This document shows, one piece after another, positions 1-6,502 of a stretch of 9,194 nt of DNA; within the stretch, counting starts at the first letter, position 1, and every line of letters starts with the position of its first letter. The position numbers and the translations under genes were made by a program. Below the pieces are notes generated by a model. It did not search any database. It worked only from the letters and a program-made list of their open reading frames with translations, and was not told the DNA's origin. This DNA is from Candidatus Galligastranaerophilus gallistercoris (GTDB lineage Bacteria; Cyanobacteriota; Vampirovibrionia; Gastranaerophilales; Gastranaerophilaceae): contig DVJH01000136.1 of assembly GCA_018710795.1 (NCBI GenBank), positions 1 through 9,194 on the forward strand, in the 5' to 3' direction.

Positions 1-282
1 GGTTACAACTATCAACATCAACTGTATGTTGAGGCTGTGGATATTGATGAACTTTGCTTTAAAATGGCATATATTCAGTTGGCATTACTCGGAATTCCGG
101 CTAAAGTAATCAGGGGTGATAGCCTGGCGATGAGGTATTTTGAAGTTTATTACACCCCCTTTTATTTCTTGAGTAACTTTGAATACAAACTGCGACAGAA
201 TATGACATATAAACAGGATATAATTGAAAACAAAGCCAAAATAGAAAAATCATCACAGTTGACTTTGTTTAATTATTTGTAA
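1..282 (+). CDS. N-6 DNA methylase, C-terminal end (partial at window start)
   Basis: The frame is open from base 1 to the TAA at 280-282, so this is the last 93 residues of a longer protein; the GTG at 37 is only an internal valine. The visible part contains LYVEAVDID, MAYIQLALLGIPA, VIRGDSL and a YYTPFYFL block. This resembles the C-terminal half of type I (HsdM-like) N-6 adenine methylases found on plasmids and integrative elements, where an acidic residue in the 'AVDID' strand helps bind S-adenosylmethionine and the 'IQL(S/A)LLGIPA' helix follows. The NPPY catalytic motif would lie upstream, outside the window. In the family the enzyme methylates adenine in DNA; whether it belongs to a restriction system cannot be told here. 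Downstream is a broken WG-repeat gene on the same strand, 28 bp away, so the two may have been co-transcribed. The family call comes from recalled motifs, not a search. Confidence 0.6.
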   Translation, partial: GYNYQHQLYVEAVDIDELCFKMAYIQLALLGIPAKVIRGDSLAMRYFEVYYTPFYFLSNFEYKLRQNMTYKQDIIENKAKIEKSSQLTLFNYL

Positions 283-310
283 AATTATATAAGCTAAAAG
301 GATTTCATTT

Positions 311-732
311 ATGAAAAAGAGATTTTCGATAAACTATAGTAAAGCTTTAAAGTGGTATATTTTTAACTTTTTTGTTACTAAAATAAAACCTTAACCTGTA
401 TTTTTAAATCATATCTACCATGGGACAAAACATTTTATTTAGACTTCGAGTTTCACTATCGACCCCAAAATGTTGACCATACAGGAGTTGAACTGATTTT
501 AGATTTAATCTTTTTCGGTCTGGATATTGAGTTTTTTGATAGACGCCATGTTGAGGATTATATAACATCAAAAAACAAAAAGTTTGAGGATAAATTTATA
601 ATTGATGATTTTTCTAATTATTGCTATAGATATCTTCTAAAGCACGACGGCGTTTGGTACACTGAAAATTTAACTGAAACATCGCTTAAATATGATTATG
701 TTTACAATTTAGACGAAAATTATGCACATATT
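311..732 (+). pseudogene. Broken 5' part of the WG-repeat protein gene (frameshift near 382-394)
   Basis: An ATG at 311 follows a ribosome binding site (AAAAGGA, about 8 nt upstream) and reads 27 codons ending in KWYIFNFFVTKIKP before TAA at 392-394. The reading frame that continues into the WG-repeat ORF at 733 is open from 382 onward and reads as normal protein (SYLPWDKTFYLDFEF, then DHTGVELILDLIFFGLDIEF and FFDRRHVEDY), yet contains no ATG, GTG or TTG before 733. The simplest reading is one gene that starts at 311 and lost one base around 388-394 (restoring one after the CC at 389-390 joins IKP to LTCIFKSYLPWD). Programmed -1 slippage is possible, but no classical heptamer sits in the permitted window. 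The N-terminal region is not one I can name; the DHxG and DxRH pattern recalls small phage or plasmid proteins. Sequencing error cannot be excluded. Confidence 0.6.
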
Positions 733-1623
733 ATGCAAGATAATAAATATGGGCTTATTGATAAAGACTATAACTTGGTCATAGCACCAATATATGATGA
801 AGAACTTGAAATGTTGAATGGTAACTTATTTGTTGCAAAATTAGACGGTAAATATGGGGTAATTGACACCAAGAACAGTTTAAGGCTGCCATTTAAGTAT
901 AAAGATTTCCGTTCTTGCGATTCCTGCGATAATAAAGAAATCTTGATTGTCGCAACACAACAGGAAAAAGAAAGTTATAAATACGGGGTTATTGATACAG
1001 CAGGAAATATTCTAATCCCGTTTGAATATGATACTCTGTGGAATTATAGAAAACGAAAAGATACATTTATTGCCGGCAAAGGGTATCAAACAAAAGGGAT
1101 AATAAATCTTAAAAATGAAGTTATAATTCCGTTTGAGAAAAATTGTTATATACATGAACTGAGCGACAAAACTTTTATTCGTGTAAAATGCGGTTTAAAT
1201 GACGAATATTACATATATGATTTTTCAAATAAAAAAGTATGTAAGACAAAATTTTCGTTTATCAAAAACAACTCATACGATATTGATTTATTTGAAGCAA
1301 CAAAAGATTTTGAAAACTGGGGCTATATTGATAAATACGGCAACATAAAAATTGGATTCAAGTATAAAGAAACAGGAGAATTTGAAAATGGTTATGCTAA
1401 TGTTGCACTGGATATGAACAGACGTAATTTCGGGTTAATCAATAAAAAAGGAAAACTGATTTTACCGTTTGAATATGATTATGGCTTTGAGCCGGTAGAT
1501 GGCGGGGAAATGTTTATTGTTATTAAAAACGGCAAATACGGGATTGTAGATAGAAAAAATAAAGTTGTTATAGATTTTCAATATGATTACATAACAAAAA
1601 CAAATGGGACACGCTTCTTTTGA
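733..1623 (+). CDS. WG-repeat protein, main reading frame (3' part of a broken gene)
   Basis: This part codes for about seven WG (KWG) beta-repeats, each of the form 'YG-x-I-D-x-x-x-x-x-hydrophobic-P-F-x-Y'. Clear copies are at residues 5-25 (YGLID), 40-60 (YGVID), 83-103 (YGVIDTAGNILIPFEY), 115-135, 196-215 (WGYIDKYGNIKIGFKY), 231-251 (FGLINKKGKLILPFEY) and 268-288 (YGIVDRKNKVVIDFQY), with a degenerate one near 145-180. WG repeats build propeller-like or solenoid surfaces and have no single known activity; many members are of unknown function. There is no signal peptide, and the ATG at 733 has no ribosome binding site, so it is unlikely to be the native start (see 311-732). The 3' end is also abnormal: after FQYDYI the frame runs about ten codons through an out-of-frame recombinase remnant and stops by chance at 1621-1623. 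The gene is probably a relic. Confidence 0.7.
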   Translation: MQDNKYGLIDKDYNLVIAPIYDEELEMLNGNLFVAKLDGKYGVIDTKNSLRLPFKYKDFRSCDSCDNKEILIVATQQEKESYKYGVIDTAGNILIPFEYDTLWNYRKRKDTFIAGKGYQTKGIINLKNEVIIPFEKNCYIHELSDKTFIRVKCGLNDEYYIYDFSNKKVCKTKFSFIKNNSYDIDLFEATKDFENWGYIDKYGNIKIGFKYKETGEFENGYANVALDMNRRNFGLINKKGKLILPFEYDYGFEPVDGGEMFIVIKNGKYGIVDRKNKVVIDFQYDYITKTNGTRFF

Positions 1624-1702
1624 GATTACAATGAACACCTACGCTCACCTTATGCCTGAAGTTTATGCAACTAGTGAAATGAAAATAAATGAGTTGATAT
1701 AG
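1595..1702 (+). pseudogene. Tyrosine recombinase (phage-type integrase) C-terminal remnant
   Basis: Between an in-frame TAA at 1592-1594 and the TAG at 1700-1702 the second frame reads QKQMGHASFEITMNTYAHLM followed by PEVYATSEMKINELI. The 'GH-A-S-x-x-x-T-x-x-x-Y-x-H' pattern is the end of a tyrosine recombinase catalytic domain: the box II histidine or tryptophan region, then the nucleophilic tyrosine (Y of TYAH), then the short tail after the active site. All the rest of the enzyme (SAM-like core-binding domain, first arginine, HxxR) is missing; the 5' side is fused to the WG-repeat gene. It therefore cannot be active. It points towards the initiator tRNA gene about 1 kb downstream, which fits an element once inserted there. 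Confidence 0.75.
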
Positions 1703-1703
1703 T

Positions 1704-2600
1704 TTAAGTTGTTGCAACTTGTATGTCGGATTTCTTTATTAATATATCAGTATCTAATTCAAATTTTTTTAACAAAAATTCAACATAAGATGCTAGTGAT
1801 TTTGTTGCAAAAGGTGATATATGTATTTCAGTATGACCAACTTTAAATAAATCCTTTGGTGATATTTTTAAAAATCCGCCATTGCAATTATTATTTTCAG
1901 CAAACATTTGTATAACAGCACGTTCTTCTTTTTCATATTTGTAATACTCTATTTTGAGAGAATGTATCAAGTCATAAAAAGTTCTACAGTTATTGCAATC
2001 TTTTAATTGCTTTGCATATTCTATAATTTTGTCACGTGATTCATATCGCATTTTTTTTAAGAATACTCGATACTTCCGAATAGAGGTACCATCTTCAAAG
2101 ACAAAAGTTGGTTGCTTAAAAATATTCAAAAGATGTTCCTTTGCAAACCTTATAGCTATTCCTTGATTTATTTGTTGGTTCCCATTTAAGTCGGTTGGAT
2201 ATATTTTCCATAAAGCATAGCTTTCAACGATATCATTTGTGAAAGAACAAATAAATATATTTTGAACTGCATCTTTGCATATACTCGAAAAATCATTTTT
2301 TGACTTTTCAAATTTTTCATAAAACTTTTTCATTTTTTCTACAACGGTAAGGATTTCTTTATCTTCGTTTATGATTTTTTCAACTTCAGGTGTTAACCTT
2401 TTTACAAAGCTAATTTCTTCTTGTAATTTATTAGCATCATCATGTTGGAATTTTAGATAATAATCAAGTATACAGCATTCATCTGGCTCAATATTTTGCT
2501 TTAAATTATGAATTGTAGTGAAATACAAACCATTGTTTTCTAATATAGAAACAAACTTGTCTAAAGAGAGGTATTTCCAAAGATATTCTTGTTCATACAT
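1704..2600 (-). CDS. DUF2971 family protein
   Basis: This is a 298-residue soluble protein resembling the DUF2971 family, whose biochemical role is unknown; members often occur in accessory and defence-type gene clusters. Family-like blocks are LWKYLSLDKFVSIL near residue 7, FICSFTNDIVESYALWKIY at about 116-134, GIAIRF at about 147, YEKEERAVIQMF at 222-233 and a C-terminal ISPFATKS near 261. Residues about 60-110 are charged and probably coiled. I chose the ATG at 2598-2600 because AAAGGA (2608-2613) lies 7 nt upstream. The frame also has an ATG at 2639, but that has no ribosome binding site and would add 13 residues before the conserved LWKY block. It lies between the recombinase remnant and the tRNA gene, with its stop one base beyond the remnant's stop in convergent orientation. 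It is probably island cargo and appears intact. Confidence 0.7.
   Translation of the reverse strand: MYEQEYLWKYLSLDKFVSILENNGLYFTTIHNLKQNIEPDECCILDYYLKFQHDDANKLQEEISFVKRLTPEVEKIINEDKEILTVVEKMKKFYEKFEKSKNDFSSICKDAVQNIFICSFTNDIVESYALWKIYPTDLNGNQQINQGIAIRFAKEHLLNIFKQPTFVFEDGTSIRKYRVFLKKMRYESRDKIIEYAKQLKDCNNCRTFYDLIHSLKIEYYKYEKEERAVIQMFAENNNCNGGFLKISPKDLFKVGHTEIHISPFATKSLASYVEFLLKKFELDTDILIKKSDIQVATT
1706..1720. repeat. Small inverted repeat between convergent stops
   Basis: AAGTTG, three bases, CAACTT form a 6-bp perfect hairpin beginning two bases after the recombinase remnant stop codon's end region and overlapping the last codons of the DUF2971 gene. It could act as a weak terminator, but it lacks a T-tract on either strand, so a role is not established. 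Confidence 0.3.
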
Positions 2601-2614
2601 GTTTAATTCCTTTA

Positions 2615-2633
2615 GTGACAATTTGGTGACAAT
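2615..2633. repeat. Tandem GTGACAAT direct repeats beside the DUF2971 start
   Basis: Two copies of GTGACAAT (2615-2622 and 2626-2633) start 11 bp apart, which is one helical turn. They lie just upstream of the ribosome binding site of the DUF2971 gene and about 60 bp from the 3' end of the initiator tRNA. The placement suits either a regulator binding as a dimer or integrase arm-type sites left by the integrated element. Two copies of 8 bases could also be chance in AT-rich DNA. Confidence 0.4.
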
Positions 2634-2651
2634 ACGCATATTTTAACACAA

Positions 2652-2686
2652 AAAAGAGGATTTCAAAAACCTTGAAACCCTCTTTT
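2652..2686 (-). terminator. Strong intrinsic terminator downstream of tRNA-fMet
   Basis: AAAAGAGG-A-TTTCAA, a 5-base AAACC loop, then TTGAAA-C-CCTCTTTT form a 14-bp stem with a single A/C mismatch. On the minus strand it begins 6 bases after the tRNA 3' end and is followed by a run of T (six in all), as expected for a Rho-independent terminator of the tRNA transcript. On the plus strand it also ends in TTTT, so it may block transcription from the island side as well. Confidence 0.8.
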
Positions 2687-2692
2687 AATAAT

Positions 2693-2769
<77 letters not shown>

Positions 2770-2840
2770 ATAAATTCAACGGTTGATAACTCTACCAACA
2801 ATTTTATTATTAAACGCTGAAAAAGAAAAATCAAGTGGCA

Positions 2841-3062
2841 CTACCGATGTATATTGTATAATTTATCCAAAGACGCACCCAGTTCATAACATAGCTTGAT
2901 TACAACAAGAATTGTCGGATTTGCCTTTCTGTTTTCAATCATATTTAAGTATTTGGTCGAAATTCCCGCACGCTCGGCAAGTTCATCCTGCGAAATTCTC
3001 TTTTGCAATCTTAAAATTCTTAAATTATCCGAAATACTGTCTAAAATCTCTTTGTCGTCCAT
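2841..3062 (-). CDS. Small XRE-family (Cro/CI-type) transcriptional regulator
   Basis: This 73-residue protein is almost entirely one HTH_3 domain. It has LRILRLQKRISQDELAERAG at residues 15-34 (helices 1-2), ISTKYLNMIENRKANPTI at 34-51 (recognition helix and the typical 'IE.G..NPT' turn, here with R-K-A), and a closing hydrophobic helix (VVIKLCYELGASLDKLY). There is no sensory or dimerisation domain beyond this. The ATG at 3060-3062 is the only possible start, because an in-frame TAA lies 15 bases upstream; the ribosome binding site is poor. It is divergent from the prepilin gene, and an inverted repeat begins immediately beyond its start codon (3063), so autoregulation and control of the pilin are reasonable guesses. 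It could equally regulate something elsewhere. Confidence 0.85.
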   Translation of the reverse strand: MDDKEILDSISDNLRILRLQKRISQDELAERAGISTKYLNMIENRKANPTILVVIKLCYELGASLDKLYNIHR

Positions 3063-3099
3063 GATATTATTTTATGGAACTTGACAACTTAATAATATC
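3063..3099. promoter_or_regulatory. 9-bp inverted repeat around the pilin -35 box (operator candidate)
   Basis: GATATTATT (3063-3071) and its exact reverse complement AATAATATC (3091-3099) flank a 19-bp spacer that contains the TTGACA -35 box. The left arm touches the start codon of the XRE gene. A repressor bound here would cover both divergent genes' control region. The arms are AT-only apart from one G/C each, which lowers the significance. Confidence 0.45.
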
Positions 3100-3108
3100 C
3101 ACTAAAAT
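3081..3108 (+). promoter_or_regulatory. Promoter of the prepilin gene
   Basis: TTGACA (3081-3086, an exact sigma-70-type -35 box), a 16-base spacer and TAAAAT (3103-3108) lie in the divergent gap. The predicted start near 3115 gives a leader of about 42 nt before the ATG at 3157. The position and near-consensus boxes make this the most convincing promoter of the window. Confidence 0.65.
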
Positions 3109-3121
3109 TCATGTTTATGAA
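3108..3121. promoter_or_regulatory. Short dyad at the predicted pilin transcription start
   Basis: TTCAT-GTTT-ATGAA is a 5-bp inverted repeat over the last base of the -10 box and the predicted +1. This is a common place for a repressor operator, and the half-site size is typical of XRE-type proteins. Short, so only suggestive. Confidence 0.35.
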
Positions 3122-3156
3122 CTATATTTCATTATTTAGAACAATATTAGGATTAT

Positions 3157-3900
3157 ATGAAAAATACTAGAAAAATAAAGGCTTTTACCTTGGCGGAAGT
3201 ATTAATTACTCTTGCAATTATCGGCGTTGTGGCGGCGCTTGCAATGCCCGCCGTTTTATCAAACGCACAACAGACGGAATTCAGGACAGGTTTAAGAAAA
3301 GCAATCTCGGTTCTAAACAGCGCAATTACATTAAACATTGCGCTTGAAGGCGAATCACCGTATGATAACGCCAATTTATTTTCTTACCTTCAAAGACATA
3401 TGAGCATTTTAAGGTCAACATATTATCTGGATAAAGAATATGCGGTAAGAATCCCTTCAATGGGCTCCGAAGGCGGCGGTATTTATCACAATGCGGCATT
3501 TTATACGGCAGACGGAATGAGATTTGAATTCAGAAGATGGAACAATTACGAAACAAGACCCACATTATATGAATCGGGAATTGAACCCTGTTATGGTTCA
3601 ACAATAACGAACGTTAACGATGTCGGAACCCTTTGCGGCGGGTGCGGCTCTTTCGGGCTTAAGCACAATCCCGACGAAACAACAAAGCCCCCTTGCTTAA
3701 TTTCGGTTGACATTAACGGCGACAGAAAACCAAACCCCGTTAATATAAACTGTAAAGATATGAATTGCGCAACAATTCCAAAATATTCGGATGCAACGGG
3801 AACCCATTTGAGCGATATGTTTACAATCATAATAACGGATAGAGAAGCAATACCTTTTGGCGTTGCAGCTCAAAGAGCCATGTACGGCGGAAAAAAATAA
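3157..3900 (+). CDS. Type IV pilin-like / type II secretion pseudopilin with six cysteines
   Basis: The 247-residue protein starts with a class III signal: a basic leader (MKNTRKIKA), predicted cleavage before F10, then FTLAEVLITLAIIGVVAALA with the glutamate at mature position 5 and a hydrophobic helix to about residue 31. Prepilin peptidase would cleave and N-methylate F10, and the helix would pack into a pilus or pseudopilus. The C-terminal domain (about 45-247) contains six cysteines (145, 160, 163, 180, 199, 204), including a CGGC pair, and a DINGDRKPNP turn at 185-194 that may bind a metal or cap a loop. The ATG at 3157 has AGGA 4 nt upstream and a good promoter. No pilus assembly genes are next to it, so it is probably one of several dispersed minor pilin-like proteins. 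The family is clear; the specific role (pilus, secretion or adhesion) is not. Confidence 0.85.
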   Translation: MKNTRKIKAFTLAEVLITLAIIGVVAALAMPAVLSNAQQTEFRTGLRKAISVLNSAITLNIALEGESPYDNANLFSYLQRHMSILRSTYYLDKEYAVRIPSMGSEGGGIYHNAAFYTADGMRFEFRRWNNYETRPTLYESGIEPCYGSTITNVNDVGTLCGGCGSFGLKHNPDETTKPPCLISVDINGDRKPNPVNINCKDMNCATIPKYSDATGTHLSDMFTIIITDREAIPFGVAAQRAMYGGKK

Positions 3901-3933
3901 AAATTACAGCCTTTAAACTAAAGGCTGTAATTT
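3901..3933. terminator. Perfect 15-bp hairpin, bidirectional terminator
   Basis: AAATTACAGCCTTTA (3901-3915), loop AAC and TAAAGGCTGTAATTT (3919-3933) pair without a mismatch. It starts directly after the prepilin stop codon and lies 15 bases from the ilvD stop, in the gap between convergent genes. The ends carry A/T runs in both directions, so it can end both transcripts. Confidence 0.85.
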
Positions 3934-3948
3934 AAAATATCTTGATTT

Positions 3949-5607
3949 TTATTCCGTAATTGCGCCTTTGTCTGCGCCCGATACGGTTTTTGCATATTTG
4001 GTCAAATATCCTTTTTCAACGTCTTTTGTTTTCGGAACGAAATTTGCCCTTCTTTTTTGAATTTCTTCTTCGCTGACTAAAAGATCAATCGTTCTTTTAT
4101 TTATATCGATTTTTATTCTGTCGCCGTCTTGAATTATGCCGATTATGCCGTAATCCAAAGCCTCGGGGCAAATGTGCCCGATGCATAACCCCCTTGTGCC
4201 GCCCGAAAATCTGCCGTCTGTTATAAGGGCGCATTTTTTGCCGAGCCCCTTCCCGACCAACAATGATGTCGGCGCAAGCATTTCTCTCATGCCGGGTCCG
4301 CCTTTAGGGCCCTCATATCTTATAACGACAACATCTCCCGCTTTTACTATATCATCTTCAATGGCTTTCATTGCATCTTCTTCTCTGTCGTAACATTTTG
4401 CGCTGCCTTCAAATTCAAAACATTCTTCCGCAACGCCCGAAATTTTAACAACGGCGCCCGATTGTGCAAGGTTGCCGTGCAATATGGCAAGCCCCGGGTT
4501 TTTTGTTATAGGGTTATCAAACGGTTTTATGACTTCATCATTCACCCAGGCATTTTTTGCCCTGTCTTCAACCGTTTTTCCTTCAACATTTATCGTGTTT
4601 TTTAATTCAGGGGTCTTATTCCATAAATTTTTAAGTGCGCCCGAAATTCCGCCTGCCATATCAAAATCCGTCATGGTTAAAGTTGCCGAAGGGTCAAGTT
4701 TTATCAGCTGGGGAATTTTAAAGCTCAATTCTTCAAAATCATCCAATGTAATATCAACCCCCGCCGTATTTGCAATTGCAAGAAGGTGTAAAATGGAATT
4801 GGTGGAACCGCCCAGTGCAAGGTCAACCACAATTGCGTTTCTCATTGAATCTTTTGTAATTATATCTTTCGGACATATATTATTTCTGACCAAATCCACC
4901 GCCAAAAACCCCGAATCAAAAGCAATTCTTCTTTTTTTGGATGAAACGCATGATGCGGTTGCACACCCTTCAAGGCTCAAGCCCATAACTTCCGTTAAAC
5001 AGGCAAGAGTATTTGCGGTATATAACCCCTGGCAGGCGCCCATAGTAGGACATGCATAATGTTCCATTTCATGGAGTCTTTCTTCATTAAATTCGCCCGC
5101 TCTGTATCTTCCGACAGCTTCGGATGAACCTCTTATGAAGGTTAATTTTTCACCCTTGCAAAAGCCGTCCAATGAAGGACCCGCCGTTACGACAACGGTC
5201 GGAATATTGAGCCTCAGGGCTCCCATAATCATCCCCGGGGTAATCTTATCGCAATTGGTAAGCAAAACAAGCCCGTCTAATTGGTGTGCACCCGCAACGG
5301 ATTCAACGCAATCGGCAATTAAATCGCGGCTCGGAAGAGAATATCTCATGCCCGAATGCCCCATTGAAATCCCGTCGCAAATGGCGGGTGTACCGAATAT
5401 ATAAGCCTGACCGCCGTTTGAATGAATTCCTTTTTCGATTTGTCTTTCCAAATCTCTCATACCGATATGCCCAGGCACCAAATCCGAAAAACTTGAAGCA
5501 ATTCCTATAAAAGGTTTTTCAATGTTTTTATCGGAAAGCCCTCCCGCATATAACAACGCCCTGTGCGGCGCATGGGCAATTCCTTTTTTAACAGCATCAG
5601 ATTTCAT
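3949..5607 (-). CDS. ilvD: Dihydroxy-acid dehydratase
   Basis: IlvD removes water from 2,3-dihydroxy-3-methylbutanoate and 2,3-dihydroxy-3-methylpentanoate to give the 2-oxo acid precursors of valine, leucine and isoleucine. At 552 residues it is full length for the family. Diagnostic blocks are ICDGISMGHSGMRYSLPSRD (76-95), the signature NCDKITPGM with cluster-ligand Cys119, ACPTMGACQGLYTANT (185-200) with Cys192, GGSTNSILHL (266-275), RYEGPKGGPGM (430-440) and the second signature LITDGRFSGGT (461-471). The first cysteine position of [2Fe-2S] members (TPCN) is VPGH here (44-47), as in Escherichia coli, which carries an oxygen-labile [4Fe-4S] cluster. The start has an excellent ribosome binding site (AAGGAG, 6 nt upstream), and a TATAAT box is visible on the minus strand at 5645-5650. 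No other ilv gene is adjacent, so it is probably a single-gene transcript between two terminators. Confidence 0.97.
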   Translation of the reverse strand: MKSDAVKKGIAHAPHRALLYAGGLSDKNIEKPFIGIASSFSDLVPGHIGMRDLERQIEKGIHSNGGQAYIFGTPAICDGISMGHSGMRYSLPSRDLIADCVESVAGAHQLDGLVLLTNCDKITPGMIMGALRLNIPTVVVTAGPSLDGFCKGEKLTFIRGSSEAVGRYRAGEFNEERLHEMEHYACPTMGACQGLYTANTLACLTEVMGLSLEGCATASCVSSKKRRIAFDSGFLAVDLVRNNICPKDIITKDSMRNAIVVDLALGGSTNSILHLLAIANTAGVDITLDDFEELSFKIPQLIKLDPSATLTMTDFDMAGGISGALKNLWNKTPELKNTINVEGKTVEDRAKNAWVNDEVIKPFDNPITKNPGLAILHGNLAQSGAVVKISGVAEECFEFEGSAKCYDREEDAMKAIEDDIVKAGDVVVIRYEGPKGGPGMREMLAPTSLLVGKGLGKKCALITDGRFSGGTRGLCIGHICPEALDYGIIGIIQDGDRIKIDINKRTIDLLVSEEEIQKRRANFVPKTKDVEKGYLTKYAKTVSGADKGAITE

Positions 5608-5663
5608 TCAAAACTCCTTATCTTAAAATTATTTCGATAGATAAATTATAATATAAAATACAA

Positions 5664-5711
5664 AAAATGCCTCTTTAAATGCACGTATAAATTGCACTAA
5701 AGAAGCATTTT
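5664..5711 (-). terminator. Intrinsic terminator of the response regulator gene
   Basis: AAAATGCCTCTTTA (5664-5677) and TAAAGAAGCATTTT (5698-5711) pair over 14 bp with one mismatch and a 20-base loop. On the minus strand the hairpin lies 18 bases after the response regulator stop and is followed by six T, so it should end that transcript before ilvD. The loop contains two TGCAC copies. Confidence 0.75.
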
Positions 5712-5729
5712 ACAATTATTTTAAATATA

Positions 5730-6416
5730 TTACATTTTGACAAGCCCCTCTTTAATTGCTTTTACTGCCGCCTGAACCCTGTCATCAACGCATAGTTTTT
5801 GCAAAATCGAACAAACGTGCGCTTTTGCGGTATGCACCGAAACTATTAATTCTTTTGCAATTTCGGTGTTTGATTTTCCTTTTACAAGAAGTTTTAAGAC
5901 TTCCTGTTCTCTTTCGGTTAAATGCCCCTTGTTATCCTGATTTTCCTGTTTATAGATTAATTGCGTGTTTTCAGGCTTTGGAAACAGTTTCAATGCAATC
6001 ATGCATACGTTTGAATCAATCCAGCAGGCGCCCCTTTTAACCGAACGAATAACATCCGCCAGAGTGTCGGGGTCAATATCTTTAAGGCAATACCCCGTTG
6101 CCCCTGCACCGAGCGCCGCTATTACTTCTTCATCCCTGTCATGAGAAGTTAAAACAATGACTTTAATATCATCATACGTCTCTTTTAACTTAATGGTTGC
6201 CTCAAGCCCGTTCATATAAGGAAGCCCCAGATCCATAATAACGACATCCGGTTTTTGTTTTTCCATTAATTCAAATGCTTCTTCGGCGCTTTCCGCTTCC
6301 GATATTACTTCAATATCTTCATAATCATTTAATGCACACCTCAAACCGACTCTTGTCAATTTGTAATCTTCAACGATTAACACTTTAATTGTTTTTGATT
6401 CAACCAATGTACTCAT
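5730..6416 (-). CDS. NarL/FixJ-family response regulator (receiver + LuxR-type HTH)
   Basis: This 228-residue two-domain regulator has an N-terminal receiver (about 10-125) with acidic pair E16/D17, phospho-acceptor D62 (in VVIMDLGLPYMNG), T90 and K112 in the usual positions. A linker follows (about 135-162), then a LuxR/GerE helix-turn-helix (165-226) with LTEREQEVLKLLVKGKSNTE and VSVHTAKAHV as its recognition region. Phosphorylation at D62 would be expected to promote DNA binding, as in NarL. The ATG at 6416 is preceded by GGGAG about 11 nt upstream, a slightly long spacing. It is divergent from the YgjP gene and has its own terminator. No histidine kinase is adjacent. The kinase at the window end is of the HisKA type, which usually pairs with OmpR-like regulators, so the partner is probably elsewhere. 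Confidence 0.93.
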   Translation of the reverse strand: MSTLVESKTIKVLIVEDYKLTRVGLRCALNDYEDIEVISEAESAEEAFELMEKQKPDVVIMDLGLPYMNGLEATIKLKETYDDIKVIVLTSHDRDEEVIAALGAGATGYCLKDIDPDTLADVIRSVKRGACWIDSNVCMIALKLFPKPENTQLIYKQENQDNKGHLTEREQEVLKLLVKGKSNTEIAKELIVSVHTAKAHVCSILQKLCVDDRVQAAVKAIKEGLVKM

Positions 6417-6502
6417 ACACTTTTTGTCTCCCGTTTAAATGTTTAATATAAATCATATTTAAGTCTTTATTGTTCTTTTAAACTAATTCTACGATTATTT
6501 CT

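Noticed and set aside
368..374. TTTTTTG as a -1 ribosomal slippery site in the WG gene
   Set aside because: A -1 shift there reaches a TAA at 379-381, so it cannot join the two parts; the shift must lie after 382.
2896..3084. Plus-strand frame of 62 codons opposite the XRE gene
   Set aside because: It is the antisense shadow of a well-supported HTH protein and covers the divergent promoter region.
4472..5059. Long plus-strand frame of 195 codons inside ilvD
   Set aside because: It is entirely antisense to a complete, clearly conserved ilvD and has no recognisable domain or ribosome binding site.
5679..5697. Two TGCAC copies in the terminator loop as a regulatory repeat
   Set aside because: Too short, and explained as loop sequence of the response regulator terminator.
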